Positions 1-6,650 of a stretch of DNA of 13,407 nt are shown here, in pieces. A program made the translations under genes and the position numbers. The notes beneath the pieces are model-generated. The model did not search any database, was not told the DNA's origin, and worked only from the letters and a program-made list of their open reading frames with translations. The DNA comes from 2-12-FULL-41-17 sp964562855 (GTDB lineage: Bacteria > Patescibacteriota > Microgenomatia > Curtissbacterales > GWA2-41-24). The stretch lies in NCBI GenBank assembly GCA_964562855.1, contig CAZLVB010000020.1, positions 1-13,407 of the forward strand. Reading direction: 5' to 3'. Position 1 is the first letter of the stretch; the number at the start of each line of letters is the position of its first letter.

Positions 1-307
1 GAGCTATATTTAATTCATTAGTTGGAGTCTTTTGCTTCTTTTTTCTAAAGATATGTAAAATTTTGACTTCTTTTTCTGGTTGCGACACGCAAATAATTCG
101 GATATTATCTCTTCCAAGTATCCGCAGTTCCCAAAGTGGGGTACCTGTTATTTTCTTGATGTTAGGAATTGCCGGATTTAAACCGTATTCTTCCACATAC
201 TTAAACTGGCGAAGAATTTTTGTTCTTAAACTCGGTTGGCAAGAATCCAGGAATTTTTTAATAGGGGACGTTTTTCCTTCTGGAGTGTAAAAACTGACTT
301 TATACAT
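1..307 (-). CDS. RelE/HigB-family (Gp49-like) toxin, 3' end cut off by window edge
   Basis: Reading the minus strand from ATG at 307 gives 102 open codons to the left edge with no stop. The protein begins MYKVSFYTPEGKTSPIKKFL and contains the segments KKITGTPLWELRI, NIRIICVSQPEKEVKILHIF and a basic tail RKKKQKTP. This pattern (N-terminal helix, then LWELR, then RIxxxxxxxxxxILHxFxKKxxKTP) is typical of the phage-derived Gp49-like/HigB group of RelE-superfamily toxins, which cleave ribosome-bound mRNA. Family members are about 100-115 residues, so only the last few residues should be missing. In this family the toxin usually precedes an HTH antitoxin (HigA-like), which would lie just beyond the left edge. 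No Shine-Dalgarno sequence precedes the ATG. Confidence 0.85.
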   Translation of the reverse strand, partial: MYKVSFYTPEGKTSPIKKFLDSCQPSLRTKILRQFKYVEEYGLNPAIPNIKKITGTPLWELRILGRDNIRIICVSQPEKEVKILHIFRKKKQKTPTNELNIA

Positions 308-314
308 CAAAAAG

Positions 315-320
315 ATTTTA
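315..320 (-). promoter_or_regulatory. Putative -10 box of the RelE-like toxin gene
   Basis: TAAAAT on the minus strand ends 7 bases before the ATG at 307, so transcription would begin at or next to the start codon. No good -35 hexamer is visible 16-18 bases upstream. A short dyad, CCCAA/TTGGG at 326-337, lies in that position. It could be an operator or a weak terminator for the SDR gene upstream. Confidence 0.4.
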
Positions 321-405
321 ACAAACCCAAAATTGGGAAGACAGCATTAGCGTCGATAGACAACTGGAAAAGTTCCGGGCCGAAGTAACTGTTTTTGGAC
401 ATTAT

Positions 406-1140
406 TTAAAAGTGAAATCCTTTGAATGGTTTTTTATTTTTCTTTACAACAATTACTTCGCCGGTAATATTTTGCTTCAAAATATGTACTACCCGATCTG
501 CAACTAAGCTTGGATCTATAGCATCTTGAATATACTGAGGAAAATATTTTTTATATTCTTCTGTTGCTGTATCGGACGGAGAAACGGCATTTACTTGAAT
601 CCCTTTTTCTTTTAAATCTTGAGCCAAGGCAACGGTTAGGTCTTCAATTCCTCGTTTGGAGACGTAGTAAGGCAACCAGCCTTTGGCACCGCTTTCGAAC
701 GTGCCGGATATGTTAATAATTTTGCTTCCTTTTGGCATTAAAGCGATTAAAGAGTGAGCAATTAAAGTGGGCGAAACAAGTCCGACAAAGTAAGTATCCA
801 AGATCAATTGCTGGCTGAATTTATCAAAATCCATTCCTGCATAAACTTCGCTTTTTCCGTGCCAAAGTCCAGCAACGTTTATCAAAATATTCACTTTTTT
901 CGTCTGTTTCTTAATTTGAATTGTTAAATTGTTAACGGATTTCAAATTGCTTAAATCTGCCTGAAATTCTATTGCTTTTCCACCGAATCTTTCTATTAAT
1001 TTTTTTGTTTCTGCCAGTTTTTCTTTTCTTCGGGCGACAAGCCCGACAAGAACTGACTCCTTGGCAAGTGCTGAGGCTATTTCTCTACCAATTCCGGTTG
1101 AGGCACCTGTAATAATTGCGAACTTATTGGCCAGTTTCAC
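406..1140 (-). CDS. Short-chain dehydrogenase/reductase (SDR) family protein
   Basis: This is a classical-length SDR (244 residues), an NAD(P)-dependent oxidoreductase of unknown substrate. The Rossmann glycine motif TGASTGIG is at residues 11-18. Arg37-Arg38 at the end of the second strand suggest NADP preference. D62 lies in the ADL motif, and NVAG (88-91) replaces the usual NNAG. Catalytic Ser145 and the Y158-x-x-x-K162 pair are present. The Asn of the catalytic tetrad appears to be replaced by Tyr117 (LDTYFVG where LDTNxxG is usual), and the SPG after the last core strand reads SPS. The C terminus is short and basic (KKNKKPFKGFHF). The start is GTG at 1140: an in-frame TGA lies just upstream and no other start fits. 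Translation is probably leaderless, since there is no Shine-Dalgarno and an extended -10 lies 6 bases upstream. It stands alone, not in an operon. Family assignment is secure; the substrate cannot be named. Confidence 0.9.
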   Translation of the reverse strand: MKLANKFAIITGASTGIGREIASALAKESVLVGLVARRKEKLAETKKLIERFGGKAIEFQADLSNLKSVNNLTIQIKKQTKKVNILINVAGLWHGKSEVYAGMDFDKFSQQLILDTYFVGLVSPTLIAHSLIALMPKGSKIINISGTFESGAKGWLPYYVSKRGIEDLTVALAQDLKEKGIQVNAVSPSDTATEEYKKYFPQYIQDAIDPSLVADRVVHILKQNITGEVIVVKKNKKPFKGFHF

Positions 1141-1146
1141 GAAGAA

Positions 1147-1155
1147 AGTATATCA
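1147..1155 (-). promoter_or_regulatory. Extended -10 promoter element of the SDR gene
   Basis: On the minus strand TGATATACT forms an extended -10 (TGn plus TATACT). It ends 6 bases before the GTG start, placing the predicted transcription start on the start codon. A small dyad, CAAAAC/GTTTTG (1154-1169), overlaps the upstream side and could bind a regulator. No convincing -35 is seen, which is common for extended -10 promoters. Confidence 0.45.
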
Positions 1156-1356
1156 AAACTTTGGTTTTGGGATGTTAAATTGCTGATTTTGGAGAATTTA
1201 GGAAAGTTCCTCGAGTAGTTATTTAAATTTTTGCTGTTTGATTGAGGTATTTTCGCATTTGTCGACGCCTTCTGATTCGTCTATTAACAGTCGCGAGCTT
1301 TTCCGAGATTACTTGTATTTATTTTGGCTCGTTTGATTCCGCTTCATCAAAGTCGA

Positions 1357-1719
1357 TTACAAAGCCCGAAGTAGACCCTCTAGCTGTTCATCAAGTTCTT
1401 CCCTTGTTAGGTTATCTGTCGGACGATTACGAGAGTTGACAACAAATACAGAAGATTCTACGCCGGCACGCGCTAAAATTTGTGCCTGATCAGGAATTTT
1501 CTTTCCATCTGCATTTGCACATCTTAGTCTTATAAGAAATATATGGTAAGGTTCGGAGCTTAAAGACCCTTTTTCTGAAAGTTCATACTCTTCATAAATT
1601 TGAGCAGCTTCCATAGCACTTAACGATGTCGATTCTCTTATTTCGAGAGTATCGAGGTCCACAAGTGCTAAATGAAATCTTTCATTAGGGAGAACTTCTG
1701 GTTTCTGTTCGGCTGTCAT
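1357..1719 (-). CDS. Hypothetical protein, 120 residues
   Basis: I do not recognise this family. The protein is soluble, with no signal peptide or membrane segment. A predicted beta-rich N-terminal part (RFHLALVDLDTLEIRES) is followed by an acidic helix (SAMEAAQIYEEYELSEKG), a strand (PYHIFLIRLRCA), a second strand (SVFVVNSRN) and an acidic C-terminal helix (TREELDEQLEGLLRAL). It starts at ATG 1719 with no Shine-Dalgarno. It is divergent from the kinase-like gene at 1809, with an 89-base shared control region containing a palindrome, so the two may be co-regulated. Codon use looks coding throughout and there is no competing frame of similar quality. A possible promoter on this strand is TTGACT, 18 bases, then TACCAT, close to the start. 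Confidence 0.6.
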   Translation of the reverse strand: MTAEQKPEVLPNERFHLALVDLDTLEIRESTSLSAMEAAQIYEEYELSEKGSLSSEPYHIFLIRLRCANADGKKIPDQAQILARAGVESSVFVVNSRNRPTDNLTREELDEQLEGLLRAL

Positions 1720-1736
1720 AAGTGTGAATGGTAAAA

Positions 1737-1781
1737 CTTCTGATTTGTGAAAGTCAAATCAGAGGACTTGTTTTTTATAAT
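1737..1781. promoter_or_regulatory. Divergent control region: 11-bp dyad plus perfect TATAAT
   Basis: The inverted repeat has a core of CTGATTTG (1740-1747) and CAAATCAG (1755-1762) around a 7-base loop. It extends outward to 1737 and 1765 with one G-T wobble. A perfect TATAAT (1776-1781, plus strand) follows, 27 bases before the GTG of the kinase-like gene. Its -35 position falls inside the dyad, and the minus-strand TTGACT also lies within it. A protein bound here would be placed to control both genes. The T-run at 1771-1776 makes a plus-strand terminator the alternative reading, but it is 5 bases from the stem and there is no upstream plus-strand gene to terminate. Confidence 0.5.
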
Positions 1782-1808
1782 CAATATTCCTAAATTAAAG
1801 ATAGAGCT

Positions 1809-2522
1809 GTGCAGTTGAAAGAAGGTACGACTTATAGTAAAATACTATGTGTGGAGAGGCCGTCATTCCCTACTAATTTTGCTCTTGAGCGGTTCGATGG
1901 CTCGCGCTGGCGGGTGTTTGCGCTCTCTGGCGGCTCTCTGGTGATAACGACCGCCGGCCAAGAGCTGTTTCACCAAAACCGGCAAGTTGGTAAGCTCTTG
2001 CTTGCCTATAAGGATGAAATCCTAGACGGAAAGAGTCAGCCAAGTGGTGTCCGCCAGTGGTTTAAACACGGAGCAAACAGCGACGTTTATGAAGTTGGGT
2101 CACAAGATCTGGCTATGAAGGAAGCCAGCACTTCCCACTCTGTTTTTGCGGCACTGGAGAGAATGGACTGCCTCTATTCTCTTTGTCAAAGCCAATTGCC
2201 GGATTTCGTGAGAGTGGTAGAACATTACGGAGCGGTCTTTTTCAGAGATTACCGAAGACAGTTTTTACTTATGCGCAAAATAGACGAAGGAATAACTGTC
2301 GCGGACGTAATTGCCGGCAGTTGGGACGGGCAAACAAAGGCGGAGGTGCAGGAAGGGTATAACCTGGCCAGAGTTCTGATTGACGATGCAATGGAAAGTG
2401 GCGTATTACCGGTAGAGTGCCAGACAAACTTGCTTCCGGATTGGCAAGAAGGCAACGTGTTGGTAGACTTTTCCCAGAGAAGCCAAAGATATCCCTTCAC
2501 GCTTCAAATAATCGATCAGTAA
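1809..2522 (+). CDS. Protein-kinase-fold-like protein (putative, divergent)
   Basis: This 237-residue protein has the ordered landmarks of a protein kinase/aminoglycoside phosphotransferase fold in its last two thirds. A nucleotide-loop-like segment GANSDVYEV spans 88-96, and Lys104 sits in AMKEA. A hinge-like segment LLMRKIDEG (153-161) is followed by a helix. D211-x-x-x-x-N216 in PDWQEGNVLVD matches the catalytic-loop pattern DxxxxN, and Asp236 in the terminal IIDQ sits where the metal-binding Asp of DFG-type motifs falls. The chain stops one residue later, so there is no activation loop or C lobe beyond that Asp. The first 85 residues match nothing I know. GTG at 1809 is the first usable start after an in-frame TAA at 1791. 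The gene is divergent from the 120-residue unknown and ends 5 bases from dnaJ, tail to tail. Base composition looks richer in G+C than the neighbouring SDR gene. Kinase activity is an inference from motif order only. Confidence 0.5.
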   Translation: MQLKEGTTYSKILCVERPSFPTNFALERFDGSRWRVFALSGGSLVITTAGQELFHQNRQVGKLLLAYKDEILDGKSQPSGVRQWFKHGANSDVYEVGSQDLAMKEASTSHSVFAALERMDCLYSLCQSQLPDFVRVVEHYGAVFFRDYRRQFLLMRKIDEGITVADVIAGSWDGQTKAEVQEGYNLARVLIDDAMESGVLPVECQTNLLPDWQEGNVLVDFSQRSQRYPFTLQIIDQ

Positions 2523-2527
2523 ATAAA

Positions 2528-3394
2528 TTAGGAAATTTCTTCAAGTTCTTCGAGTAACCGCTTCTGATCTCTTGATAATTTAGATGGAATCCTGACTCTG
2601 ACAATGACGTAATGATCGCCGCGGCCGTGGCCGGAGACGTGGGATACGCCTTTGCCACGGAGCCTGATCTGAGTTCCGGGTTGAGTACCGGAAGGAACAC
2701 GGATTTTGACATCTCCGTCGATTGTTTCGATTTCGGCAACGGTGCCTAGAGCTGCTTGAGAAAAGGTGATCTCTTTTTCGGAGACGATGTCGTAGCCGCG
2801 TCTTGCCAGCCTTGGATGAGCTGCAACTTCGCAAATTATCGCAAAATTTGTGAATTTTATTTCGCTTCCGGAATCAACGCCTTGTGGAATTTTGACTTTT
2901 TGCCGCCTGCCTTCGATTTCAACTTCTTTGTGCGTGCCGTGAACCGCTTCATCGAAGGTTAAATTTAAAACGTAGCGGGGAACACGGCGGGTAGATTGGC
3001 CAAACGGCGACTTTTGTCCAAAAACCGCCTCAAAAATATCAAAAGGATCGGAAAATCCGCCGAAATCGAAATCGAAATCGCCACCCTGCGGACCGCCGCC
3101 TGAACTCCAAGTGTATGTGTGGAAACCGCCTTGTCCGGCTCCTTGACCTGCGCCGCCAAAACCGCCCCCGGGCGCAAATGCCGCATGACCAAACTGATCG
3201 TAAGCCGATTTCTTCTGGGGATCGGAAAGAATCTGATAAGCCTCGTTTATTTCCTTGAACTTTTTGTCGGCGTCGGTTGATTTATCAATGTCGGGGTGAT
3301 GTTTGCGGGCCAAGTTGCGGTAGGCCTTTTTTAATTCTTCTGCCGAAGCGTTTTTTCCGACGCCCAAAATTTCGTAGTAGTCTTTTGTTGCCAT
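2528..3394 (-). CDS. dnaJ: DnaJ-family co-chaperone lacking the zinc-finger domain (class B, CbpA-like)
   Basis: This Hsp40 co-chaperone stimulates the DnaK ATPase and delivers substrates to it in the cytoplasm. The J domain covers residues 5-68 with the essential HPD at 33-35. A Gly/Phe-rich linker (about 76-126) includes a DFDFDFGGF segment encoded by a short GATTTC repeat. Two C-terminal beta domains follow, beginning at RYVLNLTFDEAVHGT (140). The CxxCxGxG zinc-finger repeats of class A DnaJ are absent and only one cysteine remains, so at 288 residues it is a class B protein rather than the usual DnaJ of about 370. Its place as last gene of hrcA-grpE-dnaK-dnaJ, 9 bases after the dnaK stop, argues that it serves as the main DnaJ partner. 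No clear Shine-Dalgarno is present, so translation may be coupled to dnaK. Its stop is 5 bases from the converging kinase-like gene, with no terminator hairpin seen. Confidence 0.93.
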   Translation of the reverse strand: MATKDYYEILGVGKNASAEELKKAYRNLARKHHPDIDKSTDADKKFKEINEAYQILSDPQKKSAYDQFGHAAFAPGGGFGGAGQGAGQGGFHTYTWSSGGGPQGGDFDFDFGGFSDPFDIFEAVFGQKSPFGQSTRRVPRYVLNLTFDEAVHGTHKEVEIEGRRQKVKIPQGVDSGSEIKFTNFAIICEVAAHPRLARRGYDIVSEKEITFSQAALGTVAEIETIDGDVKIRVPSGTQPGTQIRLRGKGVSHVSGHGRGDHYVIVRVRIPSKLSRDQKRLLEELEEIS

Positions 3395-3403
3395 GAATAC
3401 ATT

Positions 3404-5311
3404 TTACTCTTTAACGACTTCTCCTTCTTGAACATCGCCGCCGTCATCGCCTTTAGCCTTTTGCTCTTCACCGGCGGTTTCTTGTGACTGACCGTCTGTT
3501 GGGGCTTGATCTTCGCCAGGTTTTTGATACATGGACTCGCCTATTTTGGAAAGTACAGACGAAAGCTCTTCTGTTTTAGTTTTAACTTCATCGATTGGTG
3601 CAGAAGATTGAATCTCCTTGAGTGCCTTGATCTTTTCTTCAACTTCACTTTTGACATCCGCCGGTACTTTATCGCCGGCATCTTTTAAGGACTTTTCCGC
3701 CTGATATACTAGTGTGTCTGCCTTGTTTCTTACTTCAATTTCGTCCTTTTTAGCCTCATCCTCCTTGGCATGTTCTTCGGCCTCGCGGGTCATGCGGTCT
3801 ATCTCTTCCTGAGTTAGGCCTGTCGAGCCGGTGATTTTAATTGATTGTTCCTTACCGGTAGCTTTATCCTTGGCCTTGACGTGCAAGATGCCGTTAGCGT
3901 CCAGATCAAAAGTAACTTCTACTTGAGGAACTCCTCTGGGAGCCGGCGGAATACCATCTAAAATAAAGCGGCCGAGCGATTTGTTGTCCGCGGCCATTGG
4001 CCTTTCCCCTTGAAGAACGTTAATTTCAACAGATGTCTGGTTGTCAGAGGCTGTTGAAAAAATTTCGCTCTTGGAAGTAGGCACGGTGGTATTTCTGGTA
4101 ATTAAGGCGGTTGAGACTGCGCCCAAAGTTTCGATACCCAAAGTCAAAGGCGTTACATCCAAAAGGACCATTTCTTTCATTTCTCCGCCAAGAACTGCGC
4201 CTTGAACGGCGGCGCCAATTGCGACAACTTCATCCGGATTTAAACCTTTGTGCGGTTCTTTACCGAAGAATTCCTGGACCTTTTTTGTAACTTGCGGCAT
4301 TCTGGTCATACCGCCAACCAAGATTACTTCATCGACTTTCTTAGCATCGATTTTGGCATCCTTGAGACAATCTTTAACCGGACCAAATGTTTTTTCGACA
4401 AGATCGCCGACCAAAGCCTCAAGCTTTGCTCTAGAAAGCTTCATTTGCAAATGCTTGGGGCCGGATGCATCGGCAGTTAAATAGGGGATAGACATTTCGG
4501 CTTCGGAGGTGGTGGAAAGCTCGATCTTGGCTTTTTCGGCAGCATCTCTGATTCTTTGCAGCGCTTGCCTGTCTTTTTCTACATCGACGCCGCTTTCCTT
4601 TTTGAATTCGCCAATTATGTACTCGACAATTTTACTGTCGAAGTCGTCACCGCCAAGATGGGTGTCGCCGTTTGTGGCTTTAACCTCAAAGACACCTTCG
4701 CCCAGTTCCAAGATCGAAATATCAAAAGTCCCGCCGCCTAAATCGTAAACGGCAATGGTGTGCGCATGTGCTTTATCAAGGCCATAAGCTAAGGCTGCAG
4801 CGGTCGGCTCGTTGATAATGCGCTCGACTTGGAGGCCGGCAATTTCGCCCGCTTGTTTTGTTGCCTGTCTTTGAGAATCGTCAAAGTAGGCAGGAACAGT
4901 GATGACCGCTTTTTCGACTTTACCGCCAAGATAACTTTCTGCATCGGCTTTGATCTTTGAAAGCACCATGGCCGAAATCTCCTGAGGTGTGTAGTCTTTG
5001 CCTTCGACATTGACCACGGCCATACCGTCGCGTCCGCTTTTTACTTCGTAAGGGAGCCATTTGATGTCGCGCTGGACTTCGGCATCTTTAAACTTTCTGC
5101 CCATCAGCCTTTTGATGGAGAAGACGGTGGTTTTAGGATTGACAACCATCTGGCGTTTGGCCACGTCACCGACTATATGCTTTACCGGGTCGACAACCGA
5201 AGGAATGATGTTTCTGCCTTCCTGTGAATGGATAACCTTCGGTTTGCCGGCTTCAACGACGGCAACTACAGAATTTGTTGTTCCTAGATCAATTCCAATT
5301 ATCTTTGACAT
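3404..5311 (-). CDS. dnaK: Molecular chaperone DnaK (Hsp70)
   Basis: This is a full-length Hsp70 (635 residues), the central ATP-dependent folding chaperone, which works with the adjacent DnaJ and GrpE. Nucleotide-binding signatures are IGIDLGTTNS (5-14), YDLGGGTFD (189-197) and VGGMTRMP (332-339). The interdomain linker VLLDV is at 382-386, with the hydrophobic LTLGIETLG following into the substrate-binding domain. Length and the FSIKRLMGRKFKD segment fit the long form of the family found in E. coli. The helical lid is followed by a Gly/Glu/Asp-rich low-complexity tail from about 590, ending EGEVVKE. The usual bacterial C-terminal EEVxD-type ending is not evident. A good Shine-Dalgarno, GAGGAT at 5316-5321, lies 4-5 bases before the ATG, making this one of only two genes here with a clear site. 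It is the third gene of the HrcA-controlled operon, 27 bases after grpE. Confidence 0.99.
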   Translation of the reverse strand: MSKIIGIDLGTTNSVVAVVEAGKPKVIHSQEGRNIIPSVVDPVKHIVGDVAKRQMVVNPKTTVFSIKRLMGRKFKDAEVQRDIKWLPYEVKSGRDGMAVVNVEGKDYTPQEISAMVLSKIKADAESYLGGKVEKAVITVPAYFDDSQRQATKQAGEIAGLQVERIINEPTAAALAYGLDKAHAHTIAVYDLGGGTFDISILELGEGVFEVKATNGDTHLGGDDFDSKIVEYIIGEFKKESGVDVEKDRQALQRIRDAAEKAKIELSTTSEAEMSIPYLTADASGPKHLQMKLSRAKLEALVGDLVEKTFGPVKDCLKDAKIDAKKVDEVILVGGMTRMPQVTKKVQEFFGKEPHKGLNPDEVVAIGAAVQGAVLGGEMKEMVLLDVTPLTLGIETLGAVSTALITRNTTVPTSKSEIFSTASDNQTSVEINVLQGERPMAADNKSLGRFILDGIPPAPRGVPQVEVTFDLDANGILHVKAKDKATGKEQSIKITGSTGLTQEEIDRMTREAEEHAKEDEAKKDEIEVRNKADTLVYQAEKSLKDAGDKVPADVKSEVEEKIKALKEIQSSAPIDEVKTKTEELSSVLSKIGESMYQKPGEDQAPTDGQSQETAGEEQKAKGDDGGDVQEGEVVKE

Positions 5312-5338
5312 ATCTATCCTCAGCTTTTTCCCGCCATT

Positions 5339-5821
5339 TTAATGGCGAGGCTCGCCAAAGGCGGCTGCTTTTTCTTCTGTTTTCTGATCGGCGGCTTTAC
5401 GTGATACGACAACTTGTGCGGGTCTTATGATTCTATCATTTATTTTATAACCCTTTCTGGTAACTTGGACAACCAAATTGTCTGTCTCGCCTTCTTTCAC
5501 TTCTGTCGCTTCATGCAAGTGCGGGTTAAATTGTGTTCCTTCTGCTTGAATTTCCTCCACTCCCTCGGAAACCAATAGGTCGCTAAACTGTTTGATGACT
5601 ATATCGAGTCCCTGGTCATTCAAATGTTTTTGGGCGTTTTCCAAATTATCAAGAACCGGCAAAAACTTTTCGATGATAATTGCCGAAGACAGCGTACCAA
5701 GAAGCTTTCTTTCCTCCTCGATTCTTTTTTCTAAATTGTGATAGTCGGCAAGAGTCCTCTTGAGCTGGTCTTCCAGTTTTGCAATTTGAGTTTTGTCGGC
5801 AGCTTTTTTAGTCTTCATCAT
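5339..5821 (-). CDS. grpE: Nucleotide exchange factor GrpE
   Basis: GrpE releases ADP from DnaK and resets the folding cycle. The 160-residue protein shows the family layout. An N-terminal helical coiled coil covers about 10-60 (ADYHNLEKRIEEERKLL), followed by the signature helix IEKFLPVLDNLENA. The beta-wing contains FNPHLHEATEV, the conserved VQVTRKGYKINDRIIRPAQVVVS stretch in part, and a short polar tail. It is on the small side for GrpE, because the disordered N-terminal extension found in many species is missing. Two consecutive ATGs (5821 and 5818) could serve as start and neither has a Shine-Dalgarno. The gene begins 9 bases after the hrcA stop, so translation may be coupled. Confidence 0.97.
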   Translation of the reverse strand: MMKTKKAADKTQIAKLEDQLKRTLADYHNLEKRIEEERKLLGTLSSAIIIEKFLPVLDNLENAQKHLNDQGLDIVIKQFSDLLVSEGVEEIQAEGTQFNPHLHEATEVKEGETDNLVVQVTRKGYKINDRIIRPAQVVVSRKAADQKTEEKAAAFGEPRH

Positions 5822-5830
5822 GGTTATTTA

Positions 5831-6559
5831 TTAAATGCTAGAGATTTGCGAAAGTAATTGGGAAAAATATCTCATTGTCGGGATAACAACCGGATAATTT
5901 AGCCTGGATGGCCCAATAACGCCAAGCACACCTCTGTGCTGGGGCATCTGATAGCGGATTACTACAAACCCGCAAGGTTCAAGAAACGGGACCCCTAATT
6001 CGTCACCAAAGAGAATTTTAATCTGTTCTTCCGCAGAAAGCTGGCCGAAAATCTGGTTCAGCATTTCTACTTTATCAAGCATCGAAAGAACGGTTTTAGT
6101 GATATCGATATCGTAAAATTCGGGCATATCCAAAATGTTGGCCATACCGGCAGCGTAAACATCACCCTCATCGTCGGTAACTACGGACATTGAATGGGTT
6201 TGATCCGCCAAGACTTTGGCGGTATGGCGAAGCAGTTTGTCAAAGCGCTGATTTTGACTTTGTTCACCGAGCTCTTCCTTAATGGCAACTTCGTCTTTTA
6301 GAGAAAGGGCTTTTTCTTCCATTAATTGATCGACGTAAAATTTCATGCCCTGTGAGGTTGGTATGCGGCCGGCAGAGGTAAAAGGCTGCCTAAGATATCC
6401 AAGCGAAGTTAATTTAACCATCTCGTTTCTGATGGTCGCAGGTGAAACACCAAGACCGGCTTCTTTCTCGATAGTTTCCGAACCGACAGCCTCGGCGGTT
6501 TCGATATATTTTTCGATAATCGATCTGAGTAGATTCTTTTGCCTTTCAGTAAGATCCAT
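5831..6559 (-). CDS. hrcA: Heat-inducible transcription repressor HrcA, shortened form
   Basis: HrcA binds CIRCE operators and represses class I heat-shock genes. The N-terminal winged helix-turn-helix (about 1-75) contains the signature SPATIRNEMVKL (39-50) and the wing SAGRIPT (62-68). Phe60 replaces the His usually found in QPHTSAGRIPT. The C-terminal effector domain ends in the typical GPSRLNYPVVIPTMRYFSQLL. At 242 residues the protein is about 100 shorter than the usual 340, with material missing from the middle (the dimerisation/insert region), not from the ends. It is therefore a compact form rather than a truncation. ATG at 6559 is preceded by AGGA at an ideal 7-base spacing, but that site lies inside a hairpin stem. 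It is the first gene of the chaperone operon and autoregulates through the CIRCE-like site at 6651-6678. Confidence 0.95.
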   Translation of the reverse strand: MDLTERQKNLLRSIIEKYIETAEAVGSETIEKEAGLGVSPATIRNEMVKLTSLGYLRQPFTSAGRIPTSQGMKFYVDQLMEEKALSLKDEVAIKEELGEQSQNQRFDKLLRHTAKVLADQTHSMSVVTDDEGDVYAAGMANILDMPEFYDIDITKTVLSMLDKVEMLNQIFGQLSAEEQIKILFGDELGVPFLEPCGFVVIRYQMPQHRGVLGVIGPSRLNYPVVIPTMRYFSQLLSQISSI

Positions 6560-6561
6560 TG

Positions 6562-6580
6562 TAAAATCCTGCGGATTTTA
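6562..6580 (-). promoter_or_regulatory. Leader hairpin sequestering the hrcA Shine-Dalgarno (RNA-thermometer-like)
   Basis: In the transcript UAAAAUCC pairs perfectly with GGAUUUUA across a 3-base loop GCA (8 base pairs, 6 of them A-U). The AGGA ribosome binding site (6567-6570) is the last loop base plus the base of the 3' arm. The hairpin ends 2 bases before the AUG. An A-U-rich stem masking the Shine-Dalgarno of a heat-shock operon is the layout of simple bacterial RNA thermometers. Thermal behaviour is inferred, not shown. Confidence 0.55.
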
Positions 6581-6582
6581 GT

Positions 6583-6636
6583 TCTGAGTTCTGAGTAGTG
6601 AGATTTGAGTAATAATTCTCAGGCCTCAGTTCTCAT
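6583..6636. repeat. Heptamer arrays forming a long imperfect hairpin in the hrcA leader
   Basis: Four 7-base units with core TGAG (6583-6610, for example TCTGAGT twice, then AGTGAGA and TTTGAGT) are followed after 5 bases by three 7-base units with core CTCA (6616-6636). The two halves are complementary. 6585-6588 pairs with 6632-6635 and 6591-6595 with 6625-6629 across a 2x2 mismatch, and 6599-6603 pairs with 6617-6621 inside. In the mRNA this gives a long stem upstream of the Shine-Dalgarno hairpin. It lies between the predicted transcription start (about 6653) and hrcA. Confidence 0.65.
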
Positions 6637-6650
6637 ATCTTAATCCTGAC

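Noticed and set aside
63..290. Plus-strand 75-codon ORF
   Set aside because: It lies opposite the RelE/HigB-like toxin frame, which has clear family motifs. The plus-strand translation has no recognisable pattern.
1223..1318. Minus-strand open stretch reading EKLATVNRRIRRRRQM...
   Set aside because: It looks helical and basic but has no usable start codon upstream. Only about ten codons follow its ATG. The rest of the 1141-1356 gap holds nothing else convincing.
1242..1439. Plus-strand 65-codon ORF
   Set aside because: It overlaps the 3' end of the better-supported minus-strand 120-residue gene. No ribosome site or motif is seen.
1740..1776. Rho-independent terminator on the plus strand
   Set aside because: The T-run is 5 bases from the stem and no upstream plus-strand gene needs termination. 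An operator in a divergent promoter region fits better.
4789..5010. ORFs antisense or out of frame within dnaK
   Set aside because: These are typical shadows of a conserved high-quality coding gene, without independent motifs.
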